Source of the DNA: RUG626 sp051866775
GTDB lineage: Bacteria; Bacillota; Clostridia; Oscillospirales; Oscillospiraceae
Assembly (NCBI GenBank): GCA_051866775.1
Contig: JBJDXR010000048.1
Span: forward strand, 1-24,125
Reading direction: 5' to 3'
DNA: 24,125 nt
Part shown: in pieces, positions 14,239 through 22,152 of the stretch
Layout of the letters: every line of letters starts with the position of its first letter
How positions within the stretch are numbered: the stretch's first letter is position 1
The notes under the pieces: generated by a model
What the model was told of the DNA's origin: nothing
Databases searched by the model: none
The model's input: only the letters and a program-made list of their open reading frames with translations
Program-made: the position numbers and the translations under genes

Positions 14239-14269
14239 CAAAAGTTTCAAAAATCCCAGCGAAAATTTC

Positions 14270-14298
14270 TTGACATTAAGCTTTAAGAATGTTATTAT
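14270..14298 (+). promoter_or_regulatory. Promoter of tRNA-Leu
   Basis: TTGACA (14270-14275), 17-base spacer, TATTAT (14293-14298), with an overlapping TATAAT 3 bases later. It is 17 bases before the tRNA. Confidence 0.7.
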
Positions 14299-14315
14299 AA
14301 TTTTCGCTGTGATAT

Positions 14316-14403
14316 GCGCGAGTGGTGGAATTGGCAGACTCGCTAGATTCAGGTTCTAGTGTGCATTACGCACGTGCGGGTTCAAGTCCCGCCTCGCGCA
14401 CCA
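14316..14403 (+). tRNA. tRNA-Leu (anticodon CAG)
   Basis: A class II tRNA of 88 bases: acceptor GCGCGAG with CTCGCGC, anticodon arm CTAGA-TTCAGGT-TCTAG giving CAG, a long variable arm (TGCATTACGCA), T arm GCGGGTTCAAGTCCCGC, and an encoded CCA. It reads CUG codons. Confidence 0.95.
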
Positions 14404-14406
14404 CCG

Positions 14407-14435
14407 GAGACACCCGAAAGGGTGTCTCTTTTTTG
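14407..14435 (+). terminator. Terminator of tRNA-Leu
   Basis: Arms GAGACACCC (14407-14415) and GGGTGTCTC (14420-14428), GAAA tetraloop, then TTTTTT. Confidence 0.9.
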
Positions 14436-14718
14436 TTTCTTTTGGCAAGTCGAGCGTCGCTAAAACGGGCGAAATAACCGATTTTTACTATTTTTTGAAC
14501 TTGTAAGCGGTTGATACCTGTTTTTGCTCCATTTTTGCCGTTTTGAAACTATTATCATCTAATGCCATCTTTTTTGTCGATTCTCCGTCGGTACCACCGA
14601 CGGAAGAGGAGGGAGACGGTGTAACATAATGCCAATTTTCCTGTTACTGCGTGTAATGCACAAAGTAACATCTAGGTGCTTTTAATTTACCGGATTATCA
14701 TGAAGTATATAACTGTAG
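14436..14718. other. Intergenic stretch without a supported gene
   Basis: No frame here has a plausible start and ribosome site. It holds an 8-bp hairpin (14585-14603, ACC loop), T-rich tracts, and nothing else I can name. It lies between tRNA-Leu and the shortened MocR gene and could be a deletion or integration scar. Confidence 0.4.
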
Positions 14719-14724
14719 AAAAAA

Positions 14725-14756
14725 GACGAGTAAAAAGCAATCGCTTCTTACTCGTC
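14725..14756. terminator. Terminator of the MocR-type gene (bidirectional)
   Basis: Arms 14725-14738 and 14743-14756 (GACGAGTAA plus an AAGC/GCTT inner stem, one mismatch) are flanked by A runs on the left and T runs on the right, so it would work on both strands. It is about 85 bases past the minus-strand stop. Confidence 0.75.
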
Positions 14757-14840
14757 TTTTCATCATTCTTTTGTTGGCAGAACTGTTTTATCGGCTGTAA
14801 CCGCTATATCAGTTACTCAAATTTATCTGGAAGCGCTTTT

Positions 14841-15932
14841 TTATTCACCGTGCTTGAGCCTGCGGCGGACACGGTTTAAATGCCGCTCAAAGAACCCTCT
14901 GGATATGAACTCCGCCAACACATATTGGTCAAACAGCGGCACGCTGCACGTGTAAAATCCTAACCGCTGCTCGTACTGCTCAATGAGACTGTCCGGAAGT
15001 ATCATATATCCCATACGCATGGAAGGCGCCAGACTGTGGGAAAAGGTATTTATGTATATCACGCAGCCGTTTCTGTCCATGGAAAACATTGTCTCAAGGG
15101 GCTTGCGATTGGGTGCAAACTCCGAATCGAAATCATCTTCGATTATATATCCCCCGCGCTCCCCTGCCCACGTGAGATATTCATACCGCTTTGAGGCCGG
15201 GGCGCTTATGCCTGTAGGAAAGCTGTGAAACGGCGTAACGTGCAGCACATCGGCCTTTGATTCTCTCAGGGCCTTGGAGGTTATACCGTCTTTATCCATG
15301 CTCAAAAACTCGCACTTCGCCCCTTGAGCCTCGTAAACCTGATGTATCTTCTCATATGACGGATACTCAAGGCCGTATACCTTGTCTCGTCCCAAAAGCT
15401 GCACCACATTACCGTAGAGCTGCTCAGAACCTGATCCGATTATTATCCTGTTCGGCTGAGCTACCATGCCCCTGTATCTGAGAAGATACTCCGCGATGGC
15501 GTTTCTAAGCTCGGGGCAGCCGTAATGCGGCGGCTTAGACAGGAGCCTTGTTCCGTAATCGGATATCACCTCGCGCATTATTTTGGTGAGAGCCGAATAT
15601 CGAAACCCCGTATCACCGGCAGGCTCCTGCTCTGCCTCATCACAATCAAGCTTAACAATGGGGCCAGGCTGCTCCTTCACATCCGCAGCGGCAACCTGTC
15701 CGACAAAAAAGCCGCTTCTTTCCTTTGAAAACACATAACCCTCGTCCACAAGCTGGGTATATGCCGCGTCAACGGTTATGACGCTGACCCCCAAGTGCTC
15801 CGCTAGCTCGCGCTTAGACGGCAGCTTGCTGCCGGCGGCAATGCTTCCGCGCTGGATATCGTCCTTTATAAGCGTATATAAATAGTAATATTTAGGCTGA
15901 CCGCCTCGATTATCCAAGTTATACGTAAGCAT
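14841..15932 (-). CDS. MocR/PdxR-type regulator, C-terminally short and lacking the PLP lysine
   Basis: The 363-residue protein has an N-terminal GntR winged helix (residues ~10-77, PSKRELAEHLGVSVITVDAAY). A fold-type I aminotransferase-like domain follows: HYGCPELRNAIAEYLLRYRG (~142-161), IIGSGSEQLYG, VTPFHSFPTG, and EDDFDSEF near 262-269. In family members the PLP lysine sits in TFSKxLxPxxRxGY; here the sequence is TFSHSLAPSMRMGY, so His replaces Lys. The chain stops after RGFFERHLNRVRRR, about 80-100 residues short of the usual end. Both changes suggest a regulator that no longer forms the internal aldimine, or decay. It is divergent from an ECF S component, a typical arrangement for vitamin-uptake control. 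ATG 15932 has a weak ribosome site. Confidence 0.85.
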   Translation of the reverse strand: MLTYNLDNRGGQPKYYYLYTLIKDDIQRGSIAAGSKLPSKRELAEHLGVSVITVDAAYTQLVDEGYVFSKERSGFFVGQVAAADVKEQPGPIVKLDCDEAEQEPAGDTGFRYSALTKIMREVISDYGTRLLSKPPHYGCPELRNAIAEYLLRYRGMVAQPNRIIIGSGSEQLYGNVVQLLGRDKVYGLEYPSYEKIHQVYEAQGAKCEFLSMDKDGITSKALRESKADVLHVTPFHSFPTGISAPASKRYEYLTWAGERGGYIIEDDFDSEFAPNRKPLETMFSMDRNGCVIYINTFSHSLAPSMRMGYMILPDSLIEQYEQRLGFYTCSVPLFDQYVLAEFISRGFFERHLNRVRRRLKHGE

Positions 15933-16025
15933 CTGGTTATATATAATTTTCCTTTTCTGATAATATTATTAATACCAAATTACATTATAATAGCCGTATG
16001 CTTTTTGTCAAGGAGGAATCATTAT
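15933..16025. promoter_or_regulatory. Divergent control region between MocR-type gene and ECF S component
   Basis: 93 very AT-rich bases. A plus-strand TATAAT (15986-15991) precedes the S-component gene without a good -35, as expected of an activator-dependent promoter. I could not define the opposite promoter or an operator with confidence. Confidence 0.4.
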
Positions 16026-16541
16026 ATGGATCTTAAAATCAAAAATCCTATTAAATGGCTCGCAGTTACCGCGATACTTATGGCTATGAATGTAGCGCTC
16101 AGCTCCTTCGGAATGCCGGTTCCCGGCGGACACTTATATCTTAACGACATCGTTATCTGTACCGCCGCTATCCTGCTCGACCCCCTTGCAGCTTTCATCG
16201 TTGGCGGTATAGGTGCTTTTCTGGGGGATTTGCTCTTCTATCCGACGCCGATGTTTGTATCATTAGTCACCCACGGGCTTCAGGCGGTTGTTATCTCTCT
16301 CTGCTGCAGACACCTGTTTAAAGAGAAAGAGCTTCTCTCCGCCATTATCGGCGTGATAATCGGCGCCGTAATCATGGTAGTCGGTTATTCTTTGGGCCGT
16401 GCCTTTATCTACAGCACCCCCGAATACGCTATACTTAAGCTGCCGTTCCAGATACTTCAGGCCGTAGTCGGCGCAGTCGCCGGAATCCTTCTCTGCTTCC
16501 CCTGCGGGCTTAAAAAGGTTTTTGCAAAAATGATGAACTAA
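16026..16541 (+). CDS. ECF transporter S component, possibly for a B6-type vitamin
   Basis: The 171-residue protein has about six hydrophobic helices and the S-component pattern: LAVTAILMAMNVALSSFGMP at residues ~11-30, GGHLYLNDIVICTAAILLDP at ~34-53, and GGIGAFLGDLLFYPTPMFVSLVTHGLQA at ~58-85. It would bind a vitamin-like substrate and pair with an energising ECF module not in this window. Divergence from a MocR-type regulator suggests pyridoxine or a related compound, as MocR proteins of the PdxR type control B6 genes; this is inference. I chose ATG 16026, with AGGAGG 9 bases upstream; the TTG at 16005 precedes that site. A terminator follows at 16555-16583. Confidence 0.85.
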   Translation: MDLKIKNPIKWLAVTAILMAMNVALSSFGMPVPGGHLYLNDIVICTAAILLDPLAAFIVGGIGAFLGDLLFYPTPMFVSLVTHGLQAVVISLCCRHLFKEKELLSAIIGVIIGAVIMVVGYSLGRAFIYSTPEYAILKLPFQILQAVVGAVAGILLCFPCGLKKVFAKMMN

Positions 16542-16554
16542 TTTAAATTTTTGA

Positions 16555-16583
16555 GCGCCGGACGAGACTCGTCCGGCGCTTTT
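16555..16583. terminator. Terminator between convergent S-component and asnB genes
   Basis: Arms GCGCCGGACG (16555-16564) and CGTCCGGCGC (16570-16579), AGACT loop, TTTTATTT on the plus side and A/T-rich on the other. Confidence 0.85.
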
Positions 16584-16585
16584 AT

Positions 16586-18430
16586 TTATCCGACGTTATA
16601 TCTGACCATCCACTCGTTGACCTGAAGCATATATGCGATCATCTGTGGCGCCGCCATAAGCTGCCCGAACCATGGCTTTCCATAATCCTTCGGCGCGGAC
16701 AGAAATCGCAGTGCTTTTTCTCTGTCAATAAACCGGTTCACAGGGGCATCCGGGTCATCGATAACACTCCTTAAGCGCTGCGCCAGCAGAGCTTCATAAT
16801 GCGGATCATAGGTCTTTGGATACGGACTCTTCTTCCGGTAAAGCAGCTCCGGCGGCAGAAGGCCGCTGCACGCATCGCGAAGAAGAGCTTTTTCCATGCC
16901 CTCGCGATACTTCATGTGCCAGGGCACATTGAAAAGATATTCAACTATCCTGTGATCGGCAAACGGCACCCGCGCCTCCAATCCACAGGACATACTGGCC
17001 CTGTCCATTCTCTCAAGCAGCACTGCCATAAACCACCGAATATTTAGAAAGCTCACCTCGCGCCTGCGACGCTCCTCTGGACTTTCTCCTTCTAGCACAG
17101 GCACCTCCATTAGGGAGTCTCTATAACGCTGGTAAGCAAACTCCTTAAGATCAAGGCTCCTTACCACATCATCTGAGAGCAAAACCGTCCTTGCGGACAA
17201 GTCCCATGACCACGGGAATCCGTCTGCATTAAGCAGCTCGGGCCTATAAAACCATGGATATCCGCCGAAGATCTCATCCGCGCACTCCCCTGTCAGCGTC
17301 ACCTGATTGTGCTTCTTTACAAGCGAACAGAAATACAGCAGCGACGCATCTATGTCCGTCATACCCGGCAGATCCCGGGCTGTCAGCGCAGGGCTGAGAA
17401 GCTCCGGCAAATCCGTCTCACTGCACTCCAAATATGTATGGTTCAGCTTAAAGCAGGACAGCATCCGTTCAACAAAAGGCCTATCCCGCGTCGGCTGGAA
17501 GGAGTTGGCCTTAAAGCTGGCATCGTTGCCTTCAAAATCAAATGAGAAGGTATTTAGTACTGCTCCGCTGTCCTCCATATACCGGGAGGCTATCGCCGTA
17601 ACAACGCTGGAATCCAGTCCGCCGGAGAGAAAGCTGCACACTGATACGTCAGATACCATCTGCCGGGTGACGGCGTCCCGGACAAGATAAGATACCCGCT
17701 CCACCGTCTGGCCGTAGCTTTCCGTGTGCCTCAGCGCCTCAAGTGACCAATACTTCTCCTCCAAGAAGCCCTCTTCTGAAAACACCGCGAGATATCCGGG
17801 CCTTATTTCCCTTATATTCTTAAATACCCCGAAACCCGCAGTTCTGGCAGGCCCTATGCCGAAGATCTCCCGGAAGCTGTCATCATCCGCCTGAGGTGAT
17901 ATCATTGGATGGCAGAACAGAGCCTTGATCTCTGAGCCAAAAACAAGGACGCCGTCCTTGATCGTATAAAACAGCGGCTTTACTCCCAGCCGGTCACGGC
18001 AGAGCACCAGCCGCTTACGTCTGCCATCCCAAACAGCGGCGGCAAATATGCCGTTGAGCTTCTTGGCAAAATCAAGTCCGTACTCTATATAGGCAAAAAG
18101 CACCGTCTCAGTATCACATGTGGTCTCAAAGCTATAGCCTTTGGCTTTAAGCTCCGGGATAAGCTCATCAGTATTGTATACCTCTCCATTATAGACTATT
18201 GCATATTCCGTGCCACCGACGGTTCTCACCATGGGCTGCCTCCCGCCGGCGATGTCACGTATGGACAGTCTTGTATGGGAAAGCCCTATATTCTCGCCGA
18301 GATATTCTCCCGTCTGGTCATGTCCCCTATGGGCGATTGACTGGCGCATTTTTACCAGCACGCCCTCTAGCTCCAATCGCTTAGACCTCAGGTCCCCGTC
18401 AAAGCTGCAAAAACCTGCTATACCGCACAT
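16586..18430 (-). CDS. asnB: Asparagine synthetase, glutamine-hydrolysing
   Basis: The 614-residue protein begins MCGIAGF, so Cys 2 is the glutaminase nucleophile after Met removal. The N-terminal amidotransferase domain (1 to ~220) has HRGHDQTGEY, SHTRLSIRD and YNGEVYN. The synthetase domain has the PP-loop FLSGGLDSSVV near 266-276, TGECADEIFGGYPWFYRP near 385-402 and SCGLEARVPFADHR further on. It converts aspartate, glutamine and ATP to asparagine, glutamate, AMP and pyrophosphate. Full length. GAGGCG lies close upstream of ATG 18430. A terminator-like hairpin (18456-18485) sits in the leader, so attenuation is possible. It is convergent with the S-component gene and divergent from greA. 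Confidence 0.96.
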   Translation of the reverse strand: MCGIAGFCSFDGDLRSKRLELEGVLVKMRQSIAHRGHDQTGEYLGENIGLSHTRLSIRDIAGGRQPMVRTVGGTEYAIVYNGEVYNTDELIPELKAKGYSFETTCDTETVLFAYIEYGLDFAKKLNGIFAAAVWDGRRKRLVLCRDRLGVKPLFYTIKDGVLVFGSEIKALFCHPMISPQADDDSFREIFGIGPARTAGFGVFKNIREIRPGYLAVFSEEGFLEEKYWSLEALRHTESYGQTVERVSYLVRDAVTRQMVSDVSVCSFLSGGLDSSVVTAIASRYMEDSGAVLNTFSFDFEGNDASFKANSFQPTRDRPFVERMLSCFKLNHTYLECSETDLPELLSPALTARDLPGMTDIDASLLYFCSLVKKHNQVTLTGECADEIFGGYPWFYRPELLNADGFPWSWDLSARTVLLSDDVVRSLDLKEFAYQRYRDSLMEVPVLEGESPEERRRREVSFLNIRWFMAVLLERMDRASMSCGLEARVPFADHRIVEYLFNVPWHMKYREGMEKALLRDACSGLLPPELLYRKKSPYPKTYDPHYEALLAQRLRSVIDDPDAPVNRFIDREKALRFLSAPKDYGKPWFGQLMAAPQMIAYMLQVNEWMVRYNVG

Positions 18431-18445
18431 ATATACGCCTCATTT

Positions 18446-18485
18446 CACAAAAAATAAAAGACGCAGTCCCTTGGAGAGCGTCTTT
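18446..18485 (-). terminator. Attenuator-like hairpin in the asnB leader
   Basis: Minus strand AAAGACGC (18485-18478) and GCGTCTTT (18464-18457) close a 13-base loop, then TTATTTTTT. It lies 27 bases upstream of the asnB start and no gene ends before it in that direction. I do not see the T-box conserved sequence. Confidence 0.6.
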
Positions 18486-18570
18486 GCTTACACGGTATAT
18501 CTTATTCAAACCGATGCGAGGTGTTGACAGTTAAGCCGGCTTTAATAATGATAATCCATCTATGGTGTAC

Positions 18571-18599
18571 TTGTTTTTGGTTTAAATTTGTGCTAAACT
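18571..18599 (+). promoter_or_regulatory. Promoter of greA
   Basis: TTGTTT (18571-18576), 17-base spacer, TAAACT (18594-18599), 28 bases before the start. A stronger -35-like TTGACA at 18524-18529 may mark a second promoter. Confidence 0.55.
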
Positions 18600-18627
18600 G
18601 GCGGCGCAGAAAAAGGAAGTGAAAGCA

Positions 18628-19131
18628 ATGCACGATGAACTGACAAAGGTCGATATTGAGAAAATGAAGGCCGAAGTGGAATACCGGCGCAATGAGCTTC
18701 GCCCGAAGCTCATCGAGGAAGTAAAAGTCGCCCGCGGCTTTGGAGATTTGTCGGAAAACTTCGAATACAAAGCCGCAAAGCTTGAGAAGAACCGCAACGA
18801 AAGCCGTATCCGGTATTTGGAGAATATGATAAACACGGCCGTCGTTATAGAGGACAGCTCCGCCGAGGACGAGATCGGCCTGTTTGACACGGTGACGATA
18901 TTTATCGAGGACGAGCATGAGGAGCTGGTGTTTCGTATCGTGACAACGCTGCGTCAGAATCCTCTGCGCGGCCTTGTAAGCAAGGAATCCCCTATTGGCA
19001 GCGTTCTCATGGGGCATAAGGCCGGAGACGTTGTCCATGTACAGGTAAATGATAATTACGGCTATGACGCAAAGATCATAAAAATTGAAAAAGGCACCGA
19101 CGACGAGGATCTTCCTATCAGCCGGTACTAA
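18628..19131 (+). CDS. greA: Transcription elongation factor GreA
   Basis: The 167-residue protein has an N-terminal antiparallel coiled coil (residues ~1-80) with the tip motif GFGDLSENFEYKAAK, whose Asp and Glu project into the RNA polymerase active site. An FKBP-like C-terminal domain follows, with SKESPIGSVLMGHKAGDVV (~115-133). It stimulates transcript cleavage by backtracked RNA polymerase. It is slightly longer than typical GreA (about 158), with an acidic tail. I chose ATG 18628, with AAGGAAG 8 bases upstream; a GTG at 18619 overlaps that site. A GreA-like paralogue is possible, since Clostridia often carry more than one. Terminator follows. Confidence 0.93.
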   Translation: MHDELTKVDIEKMKAEVEYRRNELRPKLIEEVKVARGFGDLSENFEYKAAKLEKNRNESRIRYLENMINTAVVIEDSSAEDEIGLFDTVTIFIEDEHEELVFRIVTTLRQNPLRGLVSKESPIGSVLMGHKAGDVVHVQVNDNYGYDAKIIKIEKGTDDEDLPISRY

Positions 19132-19143
19132 TCACATGGGACT

Positions 19144-19174
19144 GCCCCGGAGCATTTGCTCCGGGGCATAATTT
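19144..19174 (+). terminator. Terminator of greA
   Basis: Arms GCCCCGGAGC (19144-19153) and GCTCCGGGGC (19158-19167), ATTT loop, then ATAATTTTTT. It also lies just past the minus-strand hydrolase stop. Confidence 0.9.
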
Positions 19175-19175
19175 T

Positions 19176-20990
19176 TTAGTAAAGCTCTATTACTTCTCCG
19201 GTCTCCCGGTCGCGTTTAAACCTCTTCATAAAGCTCCATGCAAGGTCGATCATGGATGGCGACGGCAGATGCGGCAGGTTATCTATGCCTACCATACGCA
19301 GATGGTACTTGCCGTTATTGTTCTTGATGTCGCCGATATAGTGGTTCACGCCGTCAAGATACAGAAGGTCAGTCCGATCGGTCGGGAAGCCGAAAAAGCG
19401 CGTGACATAGTCGTTGCTCTCAAGCGACGCGATGATCTCCTCTCTGGACTTAACGGGACAGTTGTGCGCCTTCAGCCGACGCTGCCAGGCTTCGATGCAC
19501 TCCTCTACATTCTCACCGACCTTCAGCGCTCCAGCACCCAGGCCGCGCTTTCCTGTCTGCTTTCCGCCGATTGGGAAATATATCTTGTGCTCACAGTTGC
19601 CCACCATGTTGATAAGCGGCATGTCCTCACGGCTGGAGGCTTCAACCTTCTCATCCGTATCATCAGACCCGGGGACGTTTCCGGTAATTCCCATAAGGCC
19701 CGGGGTGTTTCCGAGGATCGCAGCCGCGGCGAGCATCTTCGGGTGGTGGCGGAAGAATTCCAGTGAATACTTTCCGTTGTGGCTGTGTCCCATAATATAG
19801 AGTCTGGACTGGTCTATGGGGTATGTCTTTACTGCTTCGTCCAATATTTCCATCAGAAGCTCATTTGAATCAGGATCCTCAAGCACGAAGAACAGAGCCA
19901 TAAACTCGCCTTGAGCCGCCAGCTTGCAAGCCTCATAGCAGTAGTTTATTGAGGTTATTGCAAGGTGGTCGTTGGCGCTTCCCACCTCCTGCATAACTAT
20001 AAGCAGAGGAAGCTTTTCATTTTCCGATTCCAGCAGAGATTTAGGCGTGAATGTCAGCCAGCGCTCGCCTTTTGTGTAGTGGACCTCATATTTAAGGCCC
20101 ATATTATCCCAGTATTCAGCAAATCCCTCCTGCTCGCAGCTGAGAAAGCGCCTGTCCATCGCGATGCCCTCCATCATGCGCTCAGCCGTGGCACTGTGGA
20201 GCATCCGCTCCCGGTCATAATACAGGCTGCTGAAAGTATCAATAAGAATCTGCTTGCGGTTAAGCGAGTACAGCACCGCCCAGCGTCCGCTGATGTTAAG
20301 AGAAGGGATATCAAGCTCACCGAAGGGTGTGATGGCGCTGTCAGGATCCTCCATAGGCTTTCCTTCAGCATCCGTATATGTATAGCCCTCAATATCCGAG
20401 AGGCTCTTGCCGCTCTTTTCGAGGAGCGTCACGTTCAGGTAAAGTCTGTTCTTATCTATAGGGAAGCAGGTGGAGGCCTCCTGAAGTATCTCAACAAAAA
20501 ATCCGTTCTTTTCAGGCCCCTCAGTGGCAATGAACATCAATATAGTCTCATGTTCCTCAGCCGCCATATTAAGGTAATCCTCATGATCCTCAAGCACCTT
20601 CATCGTCCAATATGGGTCTGAGTAGTCCTCAAGGCAGAAGGTAACGAGAGTTTTGAGCTTTTTCGTTTTGTCTGTCAGCGCAGAAAGCGGACCACAAACT
20701 ATCCAGCGGACACCGCCGATCGACCGTGCTGTATAAAATAGCCCCTTATTTTTCCAGTATTCAGTGACCTCAGGAACAGCCACGGAGTTGGTTTTTACCG
20801 TATAACACGGCAGCTTCTCGCATGCCTCGCCATAAAGGCCGTCAACAGGATGCCCATATTTGCGGGGAGTCATTTTGTCCGCTGCTCCCAACCATTGCAC
20901 AAGCGGATAAAGGGGACTTCTAAGCCTACCCTGCCAGCAGGCATCATCCCAAAGCTCATAATTGGGATAACGATAATACTTATTTACCAT
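19176..20990 (-). CDS. Alpha/beta hydrolase with an internally duplicated fold (PHB-depolymerase-like)
   Basis: The product is 604 residues with no signal peptide. The C-terminal half (about 289 on) looks like an esterase/depolymerase alpha/beta hydrolase: PIDQSRLYIMGHSHNGKYSL holds the nucleophile elbow GHSHNG with Ser 403, NMVGNCEHKIYFP near 465-480 follows, and the end has DGVNHYI and NLPHLPSPS. The N-terminal half repeats the same order with a constant offset of about 214 residues: EYWKNKGL (77-84) with EYWDNMGL (292-299), GVRWIV with GERWLT, and PIDKNRLYLNV with PIDQSRLYIMG. The first copy lacks the nucleophile elbow, having VTLLEKSGKS there. The substrate is unknown. ATG 20990 follows GAGGGAAGAG. 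Monocistronic. Confidence 0.8.
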   Translation of the reverse strand: MVNKYYRYPNYELWDDACWQGRLRSPLYPLVQWLGAADKMTPRKYGHPVDGLYGEACEKLPCYTVKTNSVAVPEVTEYWKNKGLFYTARSIGGVRWIVCGPLSALTDKTKKLKTLVTFCLEDYSDPYWTMKVLEDHEDYLNMAAEEHETILMFIATEGPEKNGFFVEILQEASTCFPIDKNRLYLNVTLLEKSGKSLSDIEGYTYTDAEGKPMEDPDSAITPFGELDIPSLNISGRWAVLYSLNRKQILIDTFSSLYYDRERMLHSATAERMMEGIAMDRRFLSCEQEGFAEYWDNMGLKYEVHYTKGERWLTFTPKSLLESENEKLPLLIVMQEVGSANDHLAITSINYCYEACKLAAQGEFMALFFVLEDPDSNELLMEILDEAVKTYPIDQSRLYIMGHSHNGKYSLEFFRHHPKMLAAAAILGNTPGLMGITGNVPGSDDTDEKVEASSREDMPLINMVGNCEHKIYFPIGGKQTGKRGLGAGALKVGENVEECIEAWQRRLKAHNCPVKSREEIIASLESNDYVTRFFGFPTDRTDLLYLDGVNHYIGDIKNNNGKYHLRMVGIDNLPHLPSPSMIDLAWSFMKRFKRDRETGEVIELY

Positions 20991-21068
20991 TTCTCTTCCC
21001 TCTTTCGAATAAAGCTTATATGCGGTTACTTTTTTAAATTATAGCAGTTTTTTCAAGTATTTGCAAAT

Positions 21069-21362
21069 TCAATGCCACCTTTTCCTCACCGCACCTCTGA
21101 TTAAATAGAAAACCGCCGCTGAACTCGCAGTGCCGAATATGTTGAGAATAATGTCGTTTATAACAAAGCTGCGCCCAATAACCGGTTGGAATATCTCAAC
21201 TATGATTGAAAACAGCGCCCCTGTGTCTATTGTACGTTTCCATGAAGCATCCCTTTTTGCCAGCGGATACAGGATTCCAAACGGCAGAAAAAGCAGCATG
21301 TTGCCAAGGTCCTCCAAAGAAAAACAGTCCAAGAAACTGATCTTAACCCGTGTTTGGTGATA
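21069..21362 (-). pseudogene. VanZ-like protein, N-terminally truncated remnant
   Basis: The open frame encodes a VanZ-like C-terminal part: LGNMLLFLPFGILYPLAKRD, then SIIVEIFQPVIGRSFVINDIILNIFGT and a last membrane helix. The usual first helix and the preceding loop of VanZ are missing. The frame opens directly after a stop at 21363-21365. A TTG at 21332 is the only start-like codon near the family sequence and has no good ribosome site. VanZ-family proteins are membrane proteins linked to glycopeptide tolerance, but this copy is probably dead. It sits in an AT-rich patch with other possible debris. Confidence 0.65.
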
Positions 21363-21443
21363 TTATTAACTTAAATCCGGAACATTTTCTGATTTATCTC
21401 GTCATATAGATAGATGCCAAAATTGTGTAAAAGGGGTATTGCT

Positions 21444-21887
21444 ATGAAAAAGTGCATAGCAATAATTTTAGCATTGACCTGTGTGTCATGTCTGGCCGGC
21501 TGTTCACCAAATGAATATATTACAGGAACTATAAAGTTCTACTCAGAACCTACAAAAGAATTTACTGACCCTGTTTCAGTTATTTCAATCAAATTATCTA
21601 ATGAACAAGCAAAAGAAATCAAAACTGCAATCAATAACGTCAATGAATGGACTAACGACTATACTGTTAACCGTCTGGAATACTACTTTGACGGCGAATT
21701 GAACTTTTCTGATAGCAATACTGTGTACTACTTTTCATATGAGTACAATTTAATTTATTATGATCATTATTTTGCTGGAATTGCCGCAGAAGAAATGCAA
21801 TATATCAAAGATATGGGCATGAGTGCAAAAGACAGCAGCGAAGTGTCGGTCAGGTATGATCACGGATATATTTTCAAAGGGTGGTAG
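21444..21887 (+). CDS. Predicted lipoprotein of unknown function
   Basis: The 147-residue product has a lipoprotein signal peptide ending in lipobox LAGC (MKKCIAIILALTCVSCLAGC, Cys 20), so it should be anchored outside the membrane. The mature part is a small Tyr-rich domain with predicted beta strands (ITGTIKFYSEP, NTVYYFSYEYNLIYYDHY). I do not recognise a family. The start ATG 21444 has AAAGGGG 7 bases upstream; the upstream in-frame ATG at 21414 would bury the signal peptide. Codon use is more AT-rich than in the neighbouring genes, which may point to transfer. It stands alone beside a VanZ remnant. Confidence 0.75.
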   Translation: MKKCIAIILALTCVSCLAGCSPNEYITGTIKFYSEPTKEFTDPVSVISIKLSNEQAKEIKTAINNVNEWTNDYTVNRLEYYFDGELNFSDSNTVYYFSYEYNLIYYDHYFAGIAAEEMQYIKDMGMSAKDSSEVSVRYDHGYIFKGW

Positions 21888-22033
21888 TGGTTCCGATTTA
21901 GGAGAAGCAATTGAATAGGAGATTAAAGGCCATGACTCTATGTACTAAAATATTGTTGAAGATACGGCATACTTGAGATATTACTCCGATACAGAAAAAC
22001 TGATGCGATTTCCAAATAACACCCAGGTTGGTT

Positions 22034-22078
22034 GATCAAACTCTGTTCGTTTTATACGAACAGAGTTTGATCTTCTCT
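22034..22078 (+). terminator. Perfect 17-bp hairpin, likely terminator
   Basis: Arms 22034-22050 and 22056-22072 pair without mismatch, TTTAT loop, then TTCTCT. The weak T-tract leaves open that it is a different structured element. Confidence 0.6.
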
Positions 22079-22112
22079 ATCATTCACATATATATCTAAT
22101 ATTTCCAAAACA

Positions 22113-22152
22113 AAAGGCTGTGTGATTGTTTCAAGTCAAACACACAGCCTTT
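22113..22152 (-). terminator. Terminator downstream of the MATE gene
   Basis: Perfect 12-bp stem AAAGGCTGTGTG (22113-22124) with its complement (22141-22152) and a 16-base loop. The minus strand continues TTTTGTTTTGG. It is about 125 bases past the MATE stop. Confidence 0.65.

Noticed and set aside
14316..14403. tRNA-Leu as an occupied integration site
   Set aside because: I found no second copy of the tRNA 3' end and no integrase in the window.
14404..14552. Stop-free minus frame running from the tRNA-Leu end into the intergenic stretch
   Set aside because: It has no start codon with a ribosome site, passes through the tRNA and its terminator, and has no recognisable family.
18431..18600. 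T-box upstream of asnB
   Set aside because: The conserved AGGGTGG-ACCGCG sequence is absent and the space before the divergent greA promoter is too small.
18502..19038. 178-codon minus frame across greA
   Set aside because: Antisense to greA, whose motifs are clear.
19965..20621. 218-codon plus frame inside the hydrolase gene
   Set aside because: Shadow of the minus-strand gene; no family similarity.
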